Positions 11,114 through 22,598 of a stretch of DNA of 64,000 nt are shown here, one piece after another. Source of the stretch: Undaria pinnatifida (Eukaryota > Sar > Phaeophyceae > Laminariales > Alariaceae); assembly GCA_012845835.1 (NCBI GenBank), contig JABAKD010000009.1:6201324-6265323 (forward strand), in the 5' to 3' direction. Below the pieces are notes generated by a model. That model was not told where the DNA came from. It searched no databases and saw nothing but the letters and a program-made list of their open reading frames with translations. The position numbers and the translations under genes were made by a program. Every line of letters begins with the position of its first letter. The stretch's first letter is position 1.

Positions 11114-12904
11114 CTGCTGAGACACGGTGTCGAGCGCAAAGTCAACGGTCGAGGCGTAACCGTTGAGGATCCGCGTGACTGACTCAACGGGAGGTCGGAA
11201 CGGGCTTTGTAACGAGGCGTTAAGCACTATCTTCGCCTTGTGGGCCTGGGCGGGAGCGGCGAGGAAAAGAGGGAGTCCACGAAAAGCGGAGGACATGGAA
11301 GAGGGGTTAACAAACCCGGACCGAGAGCCACGATCGCGGCATCGATATCAACAACAGCAATAACAACAACAGCAACAACAGCACAACAACAAGAACAACA
11401 ACTAGAGGTATACGAGAGTGAGGCGTTGGGTGAGGCATATAACAGAACTCCTGATGCGAGGACAGGCCGAAAACAAATATAGGTGCACCCCCACCGCATG
11501 ACAAGCCATATGGCATGACAAGCCATATGACAAGCCATATGACAAGCCATACCACAAGCCATCACAACCGCATCACAACCGCATCACTACCGCCTGACAA
11601 GTCGTCACTGGTCACTACCGTGTCACAAGGTATCACAAGTCATACACGTACATCATCCGAGCTGAACTCGTACGCAACAGGCTCCAGGACGAAGACCCGG
11701 TAGACTTGTTCATTTGAATCCAACGGGACGAGGTCGATGCTTCGAACGGGCACAGAGATGTGCGCCGCGTCTACCCAGTCCGACTCGGCGGTCCAGGAAC
11801 GAAGTACGATGTGCAAAAAGTTGTCGAATATCTCGTCAAGGCTGTTGTCCTGCAAAATGGAGTGGTGGCATAAAGAAGAACGGGTAGATGGGGCAGGGTG
11901 AGGGGGAGGGGAGGGTTTTGTGATCGGGTGAGTGGGTAGGGGTTGATGGGTGGGTGGGTAAGGGTTTGTGAGTGGGTGAGTGGGTGAGTGGGTGAGTGGG
12001 TGAGTGGGTGGGTGGGTGGGTGGGTGAGTGGGTGGGTGGGTGGGTGGGTGGGTGGGTGGGCGAGTGGGTGGGCGGGCGGGCGGGCGGGCGGGCGGGCGGG
12101 CGGGCCAGGCGAAAACACGCCAACCTCAAACCGTCGCACCGTCGCGTGGCGGGTGTGCGGAAGAATCAAGTTCACAGGCGCCCCCGATGACCATCTGCAT
12201 GCACGCACACACATATATCCACAAATAAGTGGCCATCTTTGTACATGCACAAACACCACAAAAACCAGCAGATCTTCCTAATCCCCCCCCCGGCGACGAA
12301 CGTGAACTGTACAAGGAGGAACGTTACTTGTTCGACGAAGATACGAGGAACACAGACGGAAGTTACATGGAAACGTTTGAGACATTAGATAGTAGCGAGA
12401 AAACGATCGCATTTCAAGGGGGCAGATGGCCACAGACGTTCAAAGAGGAAGGAGATAATATAAACATTGGTTTACAATGTATTATATGGGAGCAACGTAC
12501 TGAGCGTCCAAATGTTGGAGGTGTCTCTGTTAGGAGTAGGAACGGTGCTCCGTCTCGAAAGGGATGCGTGGTCAATGGTCAAATTACTCAGGCAAGCATC
12601 AAATGAGTACGCCCCCCACCCCCCGGCGACGACGTATATGCATTTTTAAGAGATCGAAACACCCTGCCCGTACCCACAATACAAGCACAAAAATAGACAT
12701 ACACGAAAACAGAAAGCCGCTTGGCTCCAACGGAAAACAAACGTTCGCCCAAAAGAGGGCCTGGCCTGCACGAGCTTACTCACATTAAACTTGGCCCCGT
12801 TCAAGGTTGCGTAGCAAAACTCCCCCGACTCGGGCTCAACGGAAACGGGCGTCAGCCGGCGGATTTGGTCCATGAGCCGAATCTCCACGTATACCTTCGG
12901 CCCG
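11114..12904 (-). CDS. Unrecognised protein, three linked exons (probably same gene as 7796-4310)
   Basis: Exons at 12784-12904, 11652-11849 and 11114-11245 join in phase 0. Boundaries: acceptor CTTTTCAG at 12905 and donor GTGAGTAAG at 12783; acceptor CCATTTTGCAG and donor GTACGTG; acceptor CCGCTCCCGCCCAG and a possible GC donor CAG|GCGAGT. The encoded segments include YVEIRLMDQIRRLTPVSVEP, EIFDNFLHIVLRSWTAESDW, ISVPVRSIDLVPLDSNEQVY and SVTRILNGYASTVDFALDTV. No known domain is recognised. The first exon starts one base into a codon, so at least one exon lies further 5' (above 12904), but none was found with confidence. Linking these to the membrane exons rests on strand, order and phase with the frameshifted exon at 8851-9043. 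Two separate genes remain possible. Confidence 0.6.
11345..11405. repeat. CAA/CAG-rich microsatellite
   Basis: Imperfect run of AACAAC and AGCAAC units in the intron between exons 11114-11245 and 11652-11849. Confidence 0.85.
11498..11625. repeat. Short tandem repeat, ATGACAAGCCAT unit
   Basis: Several copies of a 12-15 base unit ATGACAAGCCAT grading into CACAACCGCAT units. Intronic. Confidence 0.8.
11930..12105 (+). repeat. GGGT/GGGC minisatellite, potential G-quadruplex
   Basis: About 175 bases of GAGTGGGTGGGT units passing into pure GGGC units near 12070-12103. The plus strand has dozens of closely spaced G triplets, so G-quadruplex formation is expected. It is intronic to the minus-strand gene; the transcript would carry the C-rich strand. 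Confidence 0.85.
12297..12620 (+). pseudogene. LINE-like reverse transcriptase C-terminus, copy 3
   Basis: The frame is open from the 5' break to a TGA at 12604-12606. It begins at the ELYKEER block and carries DSSEKTIAFQGGRWPQ, then RPNVGGVSVRSRNGAPSRKG and QITQASIK. It is more diverged from copies 1 and 2 in its middle. A C-rich tail follows, as in the other copies. It sits in the intron between exons 11652-11849 and 12784-12904. Confidence 0.6.
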
Positions 12905-14390
12905 CTGAAAAGCGACCCGATCGGTCGAGAAGGAGGCAGGGGGGGGAAGGGAGGAGTGGTGCTCTATACGTTGAGATGCGGGGTCAGGACGCCATGGTGT
13001 CATGGGCGAATTACGATGGTGCTCCAAGACAAATGAGTCTGACCATCGGGCCGGGCTACGGTGGGGGTTGACGACTTGAGCACAAGAATTTCTCACTGGC
13101 GGAGGATCTACCCTGAGGGCTTATCCAACAGTTTTCATAAAAACATTTTGATCCGACGTACCAGGTATACTTTGGGGGAGCGTCCGAAAAAAAGGCATAT
13201 ACCTGTTCCGTTAGGAACCAGAAAAAAGGTACGCTCTAAAGCCAAGTAAAAAAACGCACGCCACGAGCCGCCCTTCCTGGCAATGTTCTTCCGAAAACAC
13301 TCAAGGCGGTGATTCGGTGATCGTGAAGTGGCACACGGCGCACCCCAAGATTGAGGCGATTCTCGTCTAATTGATTTTTGGTTCAGCCTTCTTGCGTGGA
13401 CCCTATTTTTTTTCTTGTCGTTGTCGGGGCACGGGTCGGGGTCGTCAAACCTCCAAGATCTAACATGCTAGGAAACCCGATAGTTTTGGCCTAAAAGTTT
13501 CCAAACTTTTTCGGGGATTATTTGCCGAAAGATTCCGGGTAACGTCGCTATGGGGGAAAAACGATTAAAACATGCTTTTTCTGGCCCTTTTTTTTGGTCA
13601 TGCGGTCCAACATGTCAATTTGTCTACTTTTCATCAAGCCCTGATCAATACTGTCGGAAAACACGATTGACCTTCGATCTCGAATTGGAGACAACCCATG
13701 GTCACTGCTCTTCGCTCCGGACAAGGTCACATGAGTGCAGGTAACAGCGATGAAGAGTTCATCTCGATCCGTGCCCTAGGGCGTGAGAGGTTGCTTGTAT
13801 TGTCCTGCGGTCTTCCGTCACATCCTCTCAAAATTCTGTTTTTCGCCCGTTGGGAGACAATAGAGTTTTTGTCTCAGCTTTTTACACATCAGCCGCCAAA
13901 TGTGCTTTTAACAAAAGCCAGATCGGCGCCCGCCACAAATCACCGGCCGTAGAGTGAGCGCTGTACACCAAGGGGGGGTCGGAGCTTCTGACGAGCTCGC
14001 CACCTTCAGAGTTCACGACGCTGTCGTTGATTTCGTCGAACGAAGTGTGTGGAGAACACGAAATTACGCCGCGTCCAATCCAAGATCTGCTTGAGAATTT
14101 CTCAAGCAGCATGTTGGCCAAGATCTCCGCGAGAAATAGTTTTTTCTGGAATTCCGGTAAGCTTCAAAATATAATTCTACAAAATTGGGCCCATAGGCGA
14201 CCATCCAGGCAAAGTTTGGCTGGGATCTTCGGGAATTTCAAGCTTTTGGCCTTCCATTGTCACCGGTCTTGGTACACTCGTTTTAGTGTAGGGAAAGGCC
14301 AGTCAAGGGGTCAAACCGCGGTCTCCTACAGTAGCATCAGTACCTAAGGCATGGTAGCGCTGTACACTCCCTGCAGTATCTACAACGCCA
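12905..14390. other. Stretch without a supported gene
   Basis: Several frames are open over 60-80 codons, but none could be tied to good splice sites. A plus-strand end, GDSVIVKWHTAHPKIEAILV then stop near 13373, reads like a protein C-terminus but stands alone. A minus-strand segment at 13940-14055 also looks protein-like. Any missing 5' exon of the minus-strand gene may be here. Confidence 0.3.
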
Positions 14391-15290
14391 CCTTGTAAAT
14401 TAACTCGTGCCACACCTTTCAGTCAATTTTCTATCTTGCCGTCGGCGAAGGCTCGACCAGACCCAACCCCAGCCCTAGCCCTAACCCCAACCCTTCGAGG
14501 GGCTCGAGGCCGGGAGAAGCGCATACGCGGCCGCCATGTGTTTCAGCGGTGTTTCTCCAACAAGAAAGCTTCGGCCGAAAGGCTACCCTCGACCAATCCC
14601 ACAGCAGTTGCGTTGGACGAACAAAATTCACAAAAATGGGCGACCGGTGTAGTACGCAGCTTGCAAATATTAGCATCGACCCTAAATTCGTCGAACTCAC
14701 AGCTGACGTTGCAATAAATATATTTACAAAATTATAAGATGGAACGCCATGCTTTAAAACAATCTCGTGCAACATCTTTGGGTTAATTTCGATCTTGCAG
14801 GTTGGCCAAGGCTCAACCCGACCGAAACCCTAGCCGTAAATCCCAACCCCTTGGGGAGCGTGAGGTGTTGCCTGAGTGGTGTTGAAACAAGAAAAAAAAC
14901 GGGCGGTCGAAAGGCTAGCCTCGGCCAATCAGACAGCAGTGGTGTTGCATGAGTAAATTTGCATGTTTTCTTAAATACTCCGGAGTATTTGATAGTGTTA
15001 TACTATCTTGTAAATAAACTCGTTCAACACGTTCTGGTCGACTTCTATTTTCCACGCTTGCACGTTGACCCAGACTCAAACAGACCCCAACCCCAACTTC
15101 AGGGGCTCGAGGTCGGCAGTGGCGGTTGGGTGGCTCCGCCGCGCGTTTTCCATGGCGTTAAAAAACAACACTTGGCAGTCGAACGGCTATTATCGTTGCT
15201 TCGACCCATCAAACAACAGCTGCGGTGTTGGACGAGGAAGTTGCTGTTGTCGTACATACTGTAGTAAAGGTCATGTTGTATGATAAAATA
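14391..15290. repeat. Three diverged tandem repeat units
   Basis: Units starting near 14391, 14750 and 15003 share an opening like TTGTAAAT(T/A)AACTCGT, a block of CCCAACCCC and CCCTA repeats, GGGGCTCGAGG, and a stretch near CGAAAGGCTA. Spacing is about 250-360 bases. Unit 1 contains CCCTAGCCCTAACCCCAACCC, which resembles telomere repeat. The segment ATCGACCCTAAATT...CTCACAGCTGACG at about 14678-14715 recurs at 49.9 kb and, inverted, at 61.3 kb. Confidence 0.6.
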
Positions 15291-17432
15291 GTAGGGCTTC
15301 TATTCACAGCATAGACTCACTTACTAAAAATCGATGCCTTCGGCGGCCGCCCTCGGCAGTTTTTTTGGCTTCTCAGACTACCCTCAACTCTTCATTGCCG
15401 AAGGGGAAATCATTTTTCCGGATCGGTCTCTAGACTAGACTGCTTTTTCCCCCTTCTCTAACTTGATATATTTTTTAGCCTGCTGCTTCTGCGGCACACC
15501 ACGATGTGAAGGCACAAATCAAGCTCTAACAGCCACAGTTTCTAAGCGTACCGCAAGCACAGCAAAACAGCCTGCAATCGACCCTGCATAGAGCAGCAAC
15601 GCACATAGACATGCAGCAGTACGCTCATGTCGACCAGACAACAGAGTGCCACAACGCAAGCAAGCAGACAAGGCCAAGCGTTGTTGCCGAGGGCCACCCG
15701 GTATGTAGCATACGCGTATTTTACGATATCTTTTCGTTCTCCTTGCTGTTGCGCTTCTTTGAATAAGGCGTGATAAAGCCACCATGCAACTATCAATGTT
15801 TTTTTTTTTTCCAAGTATCGCTAACACCCGTCCACCTGCGACGGACCGCCGTCTAGACGTAAATACCTGGTATACTGTTTTTAGTCTGGAATATCTTAGA
15901 AGGTGTCAAAGACGTGACCAAAGGCAGTCGTCTCTTTGCTGCCACTTCATCCCCATACATGTTCTACGCTGCTTTGTGTGTTTTTTTCAGCTGTTTTTTC
16001 CACCCATCGACATCCAGCACACCCCGTGTCCGTGCCGATTCGTCAGCTATTAATAGAGAGACAAAAGCTCTGTAGTCACAAAACTTGAGATAGACACATA
16101 CATCGCAAATACAACGACATACCAGGTGCATACGGTATACTCGTGCATGTGGTGTCCGGGTTGATTTCCTGGATCATGGCGGCGGGGTTCTTGGCATTTT
16201 CAAGTCGCCAGTTTGCACCTACAACCAATCGTGGACCTCTGCCTGCTTCACATGATACACACAAGGCCATATCTTATAACATCGTTTCTGGACCCGAAAA
16301 TGAACGTTTTCGGATTGCAAAACCGGTTCGCAAATCGTACAGACCTGAAACTGGTGGTTTTTCAGGCTTCCATTTTCGGATATCGTTTTCGGGTCGGCCC
16401 CCACCCGAAAATGGGGACCCACCATCGGATAAATCGTACCCGAAAAAGACAACCGGTTTTGGTTTTCCATACGTCATCGCCCGATGGGATCGGATATTGA
16501 TGGTGACGACTACGAGAGCCTTGCCAATCTCCTTGCAGTCGCGATTGCAGCATTCGCCTTAACACAAAGCACACACTACTCGTATTGTCGTCGAGGATGA
16601 GGACAGCCGCCGGCTGCAACATGTTGTTGATTCACGAGATCGACGGGAGCGAGGGGGGCGACAACCCTCTTCGCGTGATGAAGCGCTCACGGCGTGTTTT
16701 GCCTCGCCCCACCTACAAAGCTTCATCTGCGTGTGCAGAGATGCTCTGGTGCGGCGGACTCGTTACGTAGCCGAGCGGTCGCCGTTGTTGATAATTTCGG
16801 GAGAACTTTTTGTCCAAAAAACAAAAACTATTCGGATTTAATTGTAAGGTTGTCGATCCGATTCTGCCCGCGTCTGGATCTGCGACCCTACAATCCATGT
16901 TATTTCGGAGTTGGATACGTTATTACAATATGGCCTGAATATAATCCTTAGTGGGGAGGGGGGAGGAGGGCCCGCTATGTGACCTCGTATCTGAGTTACT
17001 ACTGGGAGCGAGCGCGAGACAAGAGTAGTGCGAGTATAACAAAAGGCATGAAGAAAAAAATACAAAAAAAAAAACGTCGTGAAGGCCAAGAGTGACTGGG
17101 AACTCCCGAATTTAGGTGTTTCATCTTGGACCCAGACTGGCTTCTTCCGTTGTACGGAACCCAGATCTCGGGCCGAAAAATCGCTTTCCCGACCGCTCTA
17201 TCCGCGGCCGAGTGCCTCGACCTTCGCCGGGCCTGTTCTTGCGCGTGCAGTCTCGAGGTCGATTGTTCTGTTTTTCCTTCCTGAGCGAAGCGCCTTCGGT
17301 ACTGTTGTAGCATGTCGTACTAAGGCATCACCGTATCAACATGATGCAAGATTAAGGTTACTTGTGCATACGTGTACTACTGCTGTCTGTACTTCGTCCC
17401 GTATGACGGTACGATATACTTGGTACAGCAGT

Positions 17433-17472
<40 letters not shown>

Positions 17473-18480
17473 GTCTCTCGTTGGACCCGGAGCCCAAACC
17501 TCAGACTATTCAGGCAACAACTGCTGTGCCGCACCTGTGGAACTTCCCGGCACGCACATTGCTTATGATTATGATACGATACTCGTACTTCGACAGCAAC
17601 GCATTATTAATCGTAGTAGCATCAGTCTTTCCACCAAAGCTTTTTAGCCCAACAATAATTGCTGTGCTGCACCTGTGGTACTCCAGCATGCACACTTCAT
17701 ATACATGAACGTACAGCGCGGGAACCCCTGGCAACCAAGTGCAATGCTTCATTCAATGCTCCAATGCTTCAATGCTCGAAAGCCGCTTACAAGTTGCGAG
17801 AGTCCACGACCCCATCCAGCACGGAGACACTCAAGGTAGCGTTGTCTTCGTTGCTCTCCCTGCTGCTGTCCCTCTCAGAAGGGTCTGCCATTTTACACTG
17901 CAATTATTGCACGCAGTCACGCAGTACCCTGGTAGACTGACTACACGATCGTCTTGTTGCCACGATAGCCCGCGTAAGACCCTTCGCCAAGTTTTCCACA
18001 CACAGCAGCGCCGCAGCAGTATTTAGCCTCCCACTTGATTGCACTTGTTCCGTGTTCGTGTTGGGTCGGGTAAAAGGGTGAGATTGGGTTTCGATATTAT
18101 TTCGAGGCAGTTTGACACCTGGGACATAGGAAGAGTTATCCAAAGAGCGTTGGATCCACCTCTCATCACGTGTCACCCTGTCACACGAGGATGCCTCAAC
18201 GCTCACGTACGGTAAGAACGATGGACGTACGTAGCAGGATTGTCACCTGAGACGGCATGGTAGGCGAAATAGAGAAGTGGACAAGAGTAGATAGTTCAGG
18301 TCTTTGAGTGGAAGTATGCACACAGAAGAGGTATGCAGTTTACAATACGCCGTTGGGATAATGGATATTGGCTACGATAGGTTGTGGCTTCAGAGGGAAT
18401 CTGAGCGCAGCAGAGTAGTGTGATGCCAGTGGTTTTACGACTCTTGTCGTCTACAAGATTGGCAGCCTTGTTTGTGTACC
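15291..18480. other. Intergenic stretch, no gene seen
   Basis: No exon could be supported. Notable sequence includes repeats of CCCGAAAA and TTTTCGG at 16290-16450 and palindromic TACCTGGTA motifs near 15867 and 16120. Confidence 0.4.
17430..17471. repeat. CAG/AGC microsatellite
   Basis: About 13 uninterrupted AGC units. No convincing coding frame surrounds it. Confidence 0.95.
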
Positions 18481-18481
18481 G

Positions 18482-18849
18482 TGTTATGGAGTGCTCTCCG
18501 TAGAAGGCTAGTTTATAGATTCGACGTGAACCCATGTCATGGTTGAGGTGAAACCACGTGATATTAGATGTCACACTCACGTCAAGGCAATCATAGATGG
18601 GCGATAATGTCGGTGACGATGATGGGACAAGCAAGAACCCCCTCACCTCACCACCCTGCCCTACCCTGCCCTACCCTGCTTTGTCTTGCTCTGTCTGTCT
18701 TTTAGCGTTCAATGTAGAGAACTAATGTATAAGCTTTGAGCCTAGCCAGCGAGCCATGAGGAGAGACTACTAAAGGCACCGGAACCAATGAGGGGGCACG
18801 CTTCCCAACACCGGCCAACCACGCATCCCCCACTCGGAGTACCGTGACA
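18482..18849. repeat. LTR of the TRIM-like element, left copy
   Basis: It differs from the right copy by small indels and point changes, including a shorter segment near 18775 where the right copy has an extra ACAAATACCGGGTA. Confidence 0.75.
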
Positions 18850-19057
18850 TTAGGCGTCGTCGGTTAAGCTCCATCATAGGGTTGTATATCTTGCAGTGAG
18901 GCATTTTAGCCTCATTATTACGAGGTGTGCGGGAATCTATAGCCTTATTTTCGTTTGTTTTGAATGGCCGCATCTTCGATCCCCTTTCCAATTCTGGATG
19001 TTTTGTTGACATCAATTGCCATGTGATCTGCATCTACGGCTATTCAGGGTGGCCTAA

Positions 19058-19432
19058 TGTATTGGAGTGCTCTGCTGAGAAGGATAGTTTATAGATTCGA
19101 CGTGAACCCATGTCATGGTTGAGGTGAAACCACGTGATATTAGATGTCACACTCACGTCAAGGCCATCATAGATGGGCGATAATGTAGGTGACGATGATG
19201 GGACAAGCAGGAAGCCCCTCACCTCACTACCCTGCCCCACCCTGCCCTACCCTGACTTGTCTTGCTCTATCTATCTTATAGTATTCTATGTAGAGAACTA
19301 ATGGGTAAGCTTTGAGCCTAGCCAGCGAGCCATGAGGAGAGACTAACAAATACCGGGTACACCGGAACCCATGAGGGGGCACGCTTCCCAACACCGGCCA
19401 ACCACGCATCCCCCACTCGGAGTACCGTGACA
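19058..19432. repeat. LTR of the TRIM-like element, right copy
   Basis: Same ends as the left copy (TGTATTGG...GTGACA). Both LTRs contain CCACGTGATATTAGATGTCACAC-type sequence and tandem CCCTGCCC(T/C)A units. Confidence 0.75.
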
Positions 19433-20041
19433 ACCGTTGGCGTACGTACGAAGGCTCAGATGGGGCAGCTATCACGGCCCCTCTCTGATCAGCACTCGTT
19501 TCCGACCACTAACTGTACTTAATATATAGGAGGCACTTGCTTTCCACTCCCTCTCCTTCCTTGACCCGGACCACTGCCTTGCTTCTCCGAACCAACTAAA
19601 CTCTGAAGCCTCCCCCCTCAGCCTATCAGCGAGAGAGACCTCCGAGGTTCCGCTTTCCTGACTGTGGCGTCGGCGGCAAGACCAAGCTAAGCCCACGCTC
19701 GACCGGAAGAACGAAACGGGGAAGATGGGAGGTGCAGAGAAAGGAACGAAAAATCGGGGGTGGCGGTGATGAGATGGGGTCTCATAAGGCCCAGAGTACG
19801 AGGCGCGTCACTGGTGCGCCGGTTAGCGCGGAACCGGACACCGCGACCGAGCGCGGAAGGAAGGCCTAGCCTCCTCCCGAACCCCGTGCTGGGGGAGTCC
19901 CCTGCATCCCCTGTGAGGGACATGTCTGGACAGTAGCCTTAGCGATATTCTCAACCCACAAATCGTACCTGGTACCAGATAAAGTACCAAATATATTTCG
20001 ATTTTTGAGATGGTGCGCACATTTGTATCAGTTTGTCTAAA

Positions 20042-20060
20042 ACGCGCGGCTAAGCCGCGC
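20042..20060. other. Perfect hairpin
   Basis: GCGCGGCTAAGCCGCGC is self-complementary around a single central base. It lies just upstream of the TTAGGG run. Its role is unknown. Confidence 0.6.
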
Positions 20061-20089
20061 TCGGGTCGGAGCCTTAGCCTGGGTTAAGA

Positions 20090-20113
20090 TTGGGGTTAGG
20101 GTTAGGGTTAGGT
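20090..20113 (+). repeat. Interstitial telomere-type repeat
   Basis: Three TTAGGG units with flanking imperfect units (TTGGGGTTAGGG). Brown algal telomeres are reported as TTAGGG, so this may be a healed break or chance. Confidence 0.7.
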
Positions 20114-20191
20114 TGGGTCGACGCCCTCTCGTGGTTTTATGAAAAAAAAACGCAAAAACACAAAAAACAATTTAAAAACCCCTATAAAGTG

Positions 20192-20788
20192 AATACATTT
20201 GGTACTTTGTCCGGTAGGATTTGTGCGTCAAATAGCGGTAAAGGCGCCTCTGTCTGGATCTCTGTCTGGACCCCCTGGTTTCGCTGTGGGCGTAGTCGAA
20301 CAGTCTCTTGTTTTCAGTATAGGTTGCTCGGAAGAGCCTCAGAAGCTGGAAACGTAGATGCTGTCGATGGGAGTGGTCGCGTGGTCGACGTAAAGAGAGA
20401 GGACTGTCCCGCACCCATCAATGCGCTTGACCTTGACGCACCCCCCACCGACCACGCGGCCGTTGAAAGTGTGCCCCGAGATTCACCCCCCAAAGGAGGG
20501 AGGCCCGCCATACGAACGTCTGATATCGATGCTTGCGGTACCCTGATCCACATCCACAAATCAGTCAAACACCGGAGCAATTTTCTCAAGCACCGGGCAC
20601 AACCTAAGCTCGATACACCCACCCACCCATCCTCCCGTTCCCACAGCCCGACCTCTCCCTTCCCCACCTATGCTGCAGTGGTGAAACAGGCGGCGTTCTC
20701 CTCGTCTTCCCCCTCCCATGCGAAGGGGAAGAGACGAACGAAAGGGAAGCCTGAAAGGGCGGTAGCGGAAGGCGCCGGGGGGCGCTGA
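20192..20788 (+). other. Unrecognised open frame upstream of the Copia element
   Basis: A long plus-strand frame with protein-like composition in its second half, for example IHIHKSVKHRSNFLKHRAQP and PTYAAVVKQAAFSSSS followed by a basic K/R/G tail. No clear start is visible, since the frame begins in low-complexity sequence. Basic, proline/serine-rich proteins of this kind are found as first open frames of non-LTR elements, but this is inference. It may be a decayed element or gene, continued in other frames at 21077-21507. Confidence 0.35.
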
Positions 20789-21507
20789 CAGCAGCTCGAG
20801 CTCCAGCACGACCAGCTCTGAGGCTGACGGGAGCTCGGGGTCGATGCCCGAGAAGGGCCCCTGACCTATCCCGTCCTTCGAGGACAACAGGGCGACTGAG
20901 GACGAGCAGGTACGCCAGGACACACTTCAGACCGTGCGCTCTGTCCTCGAGCGGCTGTATTCGAAGAGGAGTGTGGGTTACCTGGGATAGCGCCGCACTC
21001 CTCGGATCTATGCGTTGAGATCGCCGCAGGGCCCGGGGGCGCTTTAGCCCGCACGCGCTCAGCACCTCAGCCAGACATGTCCTCCGATTTCCCCTTGAAT
21101 TCACTCCATGAGCAAGATGAACTGTTGTCGCGGAGGTTGCAGCAAGAGGAGGACGATCTTGTGTCCCACACCGCGGCCCACACGGCGAATTTGCTGAAAA
21201 ATGGTGCTCAATTTTCCGCCGCGCTGACCCCAAGGGCTGAAACGCAGACCCCACCTTCCCCCAACCTAGCACGGAAAGCGCTGACCCGCGGCCCCGAAGG
21301 CAGAAACACCGACCCCGCCTTCGCCCACCCCCACTTTCCGGGCGGAACGCGGCAAAACCGGTTTGCAGTCCTGAACCCCTGCTCCTCGCTACCTTACCGT
21401 CCACAGGGATCCACGCCGACCCCGGCTATCCCTGGACTGGGGGAGACCCCGGAGGCAACGGTGGTGATGACCGTCGGGGCAGCCCCTGCGCTCATGGCTC
21501 TCTCGGC

Positions 21508-21915
21508 TGTTGAAATAAATCGGTTACGCGCAGAACATCGTGCTCCTAGCACCCCAGTCTCAGGGCACGAGCTTCACTGCAACACACAGTATAAAGTAAA
21601 TGGTATATAGATATCTTTATTAACTGATCCCGGATGCTGATGAGAAGGGAGAAGATGGAGTGGGCTGGTAGGCGCCGGTATACGAAGCCTTCATGCTCGA
21701 CTTCATGTACCGCGAGGTACACTTCCAAAGCGCTAACATTCCATCATACTAATACCAGAAAGTTCCTAGGGCTGTTCTCAGCAGTCCACAAGGACCCAAA
21801 GGAATATTCCACGTATCATTCCCATACTACATTATCTCGCAGTATCCCGTCGGACAACCCGACGTAACCACCGTATGTTTCTACTATCATTCATTGGGCC
21901 AAGCTACATCGAACA
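21508..21915 (-). repeat. Copia 3' LTR
   Basis: Starts TGTTCGATGTAGC on the minus strand and ends CAACA. It pairs with 26655-27062 with scattered substitutions. Confidence 0.85.
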
Positions 21916-22113
21916 CCTTCCCTAGTGCTGGATCAACTAACAAGCCTTGGAAATGTCTACCTTACAACGAAAACATAATGTCCCCAACAAAACATCGGGA
22001 GAGTTTTCAGAAACACCGCAATTTTTTGTTGGGGATGTAAGTTTTCCGTCGTAGAATGTTTCTCGTAGCTATTCCGAGGATTGTTAGTTGATTTTGATTC
22101 AGCGCCAGAGAGG

Positions 22114-22280
22114 ATGTTCGATGTAGCTTGGCCCAACGAACAATAGTAGAAACATTCAGTGGTTACGTCGGGTTGTACGACGGGATGTTGCGGGATATTG
22201 TAGTGTGGGAATGATATGTGGAATACTTTTTTGGGTCCTTATGAACTGCTGAGAACAGCCCCAGGAACTTTCTGGTTTTG
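22114..22280 (+). repeat. Inverted LTR fragment inside the Copia element
   Basis: About 165 bases match the start of the LTR in the opposite orientation, beginning TGTTCGATGTAGCTTGGCCC. It ends where RNase H coding sequence begins. It points to an internal rearrangement or the insertion of a second copy. Confidence 0.75.
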
Positions 22281-22319
22281 GTAGGGATATTGTAGTATGG
22301 GAATGATACGTGCCCAAGT

Positions 22320-22449
22320 GAGCAGTAGCGCTCAAGTACTCGAGAATCTTCCGAGCAGCCTTCACATGTACGTCCTTAGGATCGTGCGAAACCGCGCAAT
22401 CGCTCGCAATGCGTTGGAGATGTCTGGTCTCGTCTGGTTCGCAACCCAC
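22320..22449 (-). pseudogene. Copia RNase H fragment
   Basis: Encodes HLQRIASDCAVSHDPKDVHV and AARKILEYLSATAHLG, which matches the helical segment between reverse transcriptase and RNase H in Copia elements. The reading then runs into LTR sequence, so the catalytic part of RNase H is missing. Confidence 0.6.
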
Positions 22450-22598
22450 ATCAGACTCGCCACAATTTCGCGGAAATTCACGTCCACCGTCGGCTCTTCG
22501 TCACTCACGTGCCTGAGGTCCAACGACGGTGAAGCACAGATTGGGCTGTTCTTAGTGATACCGAAACGGTCGGAAACGTTTCGGATGAACTGAGTCTG

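Larger units (their letters stand above)
18482..19432. mobile_element. TRIM-like miniature LTR retroelement
   Basis: Two direct repeats of 368 bases (18482-18849) and 375 bases (19058-19432) start TGT and end GTGACA, so each has the TG...CA ends of LTRs. They flank an interior of only 208 bases. The four bases ACCG occur directly before the first repeat (18478-18481) and directly after the second (19433-19436), which fits a target site duplication. The interior has no coding capacity. Known TRIM elements have this architecture. Orientation cannot be set because no clear primer-binding site or purine tract was found. Confidence 0.75.

Noticed and set aside
11771-12281. Long frames of HPPTHPL or GWVGGWV repeats
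   Set aside because: These are frames through the GGGT/GGGC minisatellite and have no coding meaning.
13240-13460. Minus-strand stretch open for about 70 codons
   Set aside because: It has no acceptor, donor or start and a basic, irregular composition. It overlaps a plus-strand C-terminus-like reading, so neither was called as a gene.
20604-21404. Minus-strand frame of 266 codons
   Set aside because: It is the shadow of plus-strand frames that read more like protein and that join across the Copia insertion.
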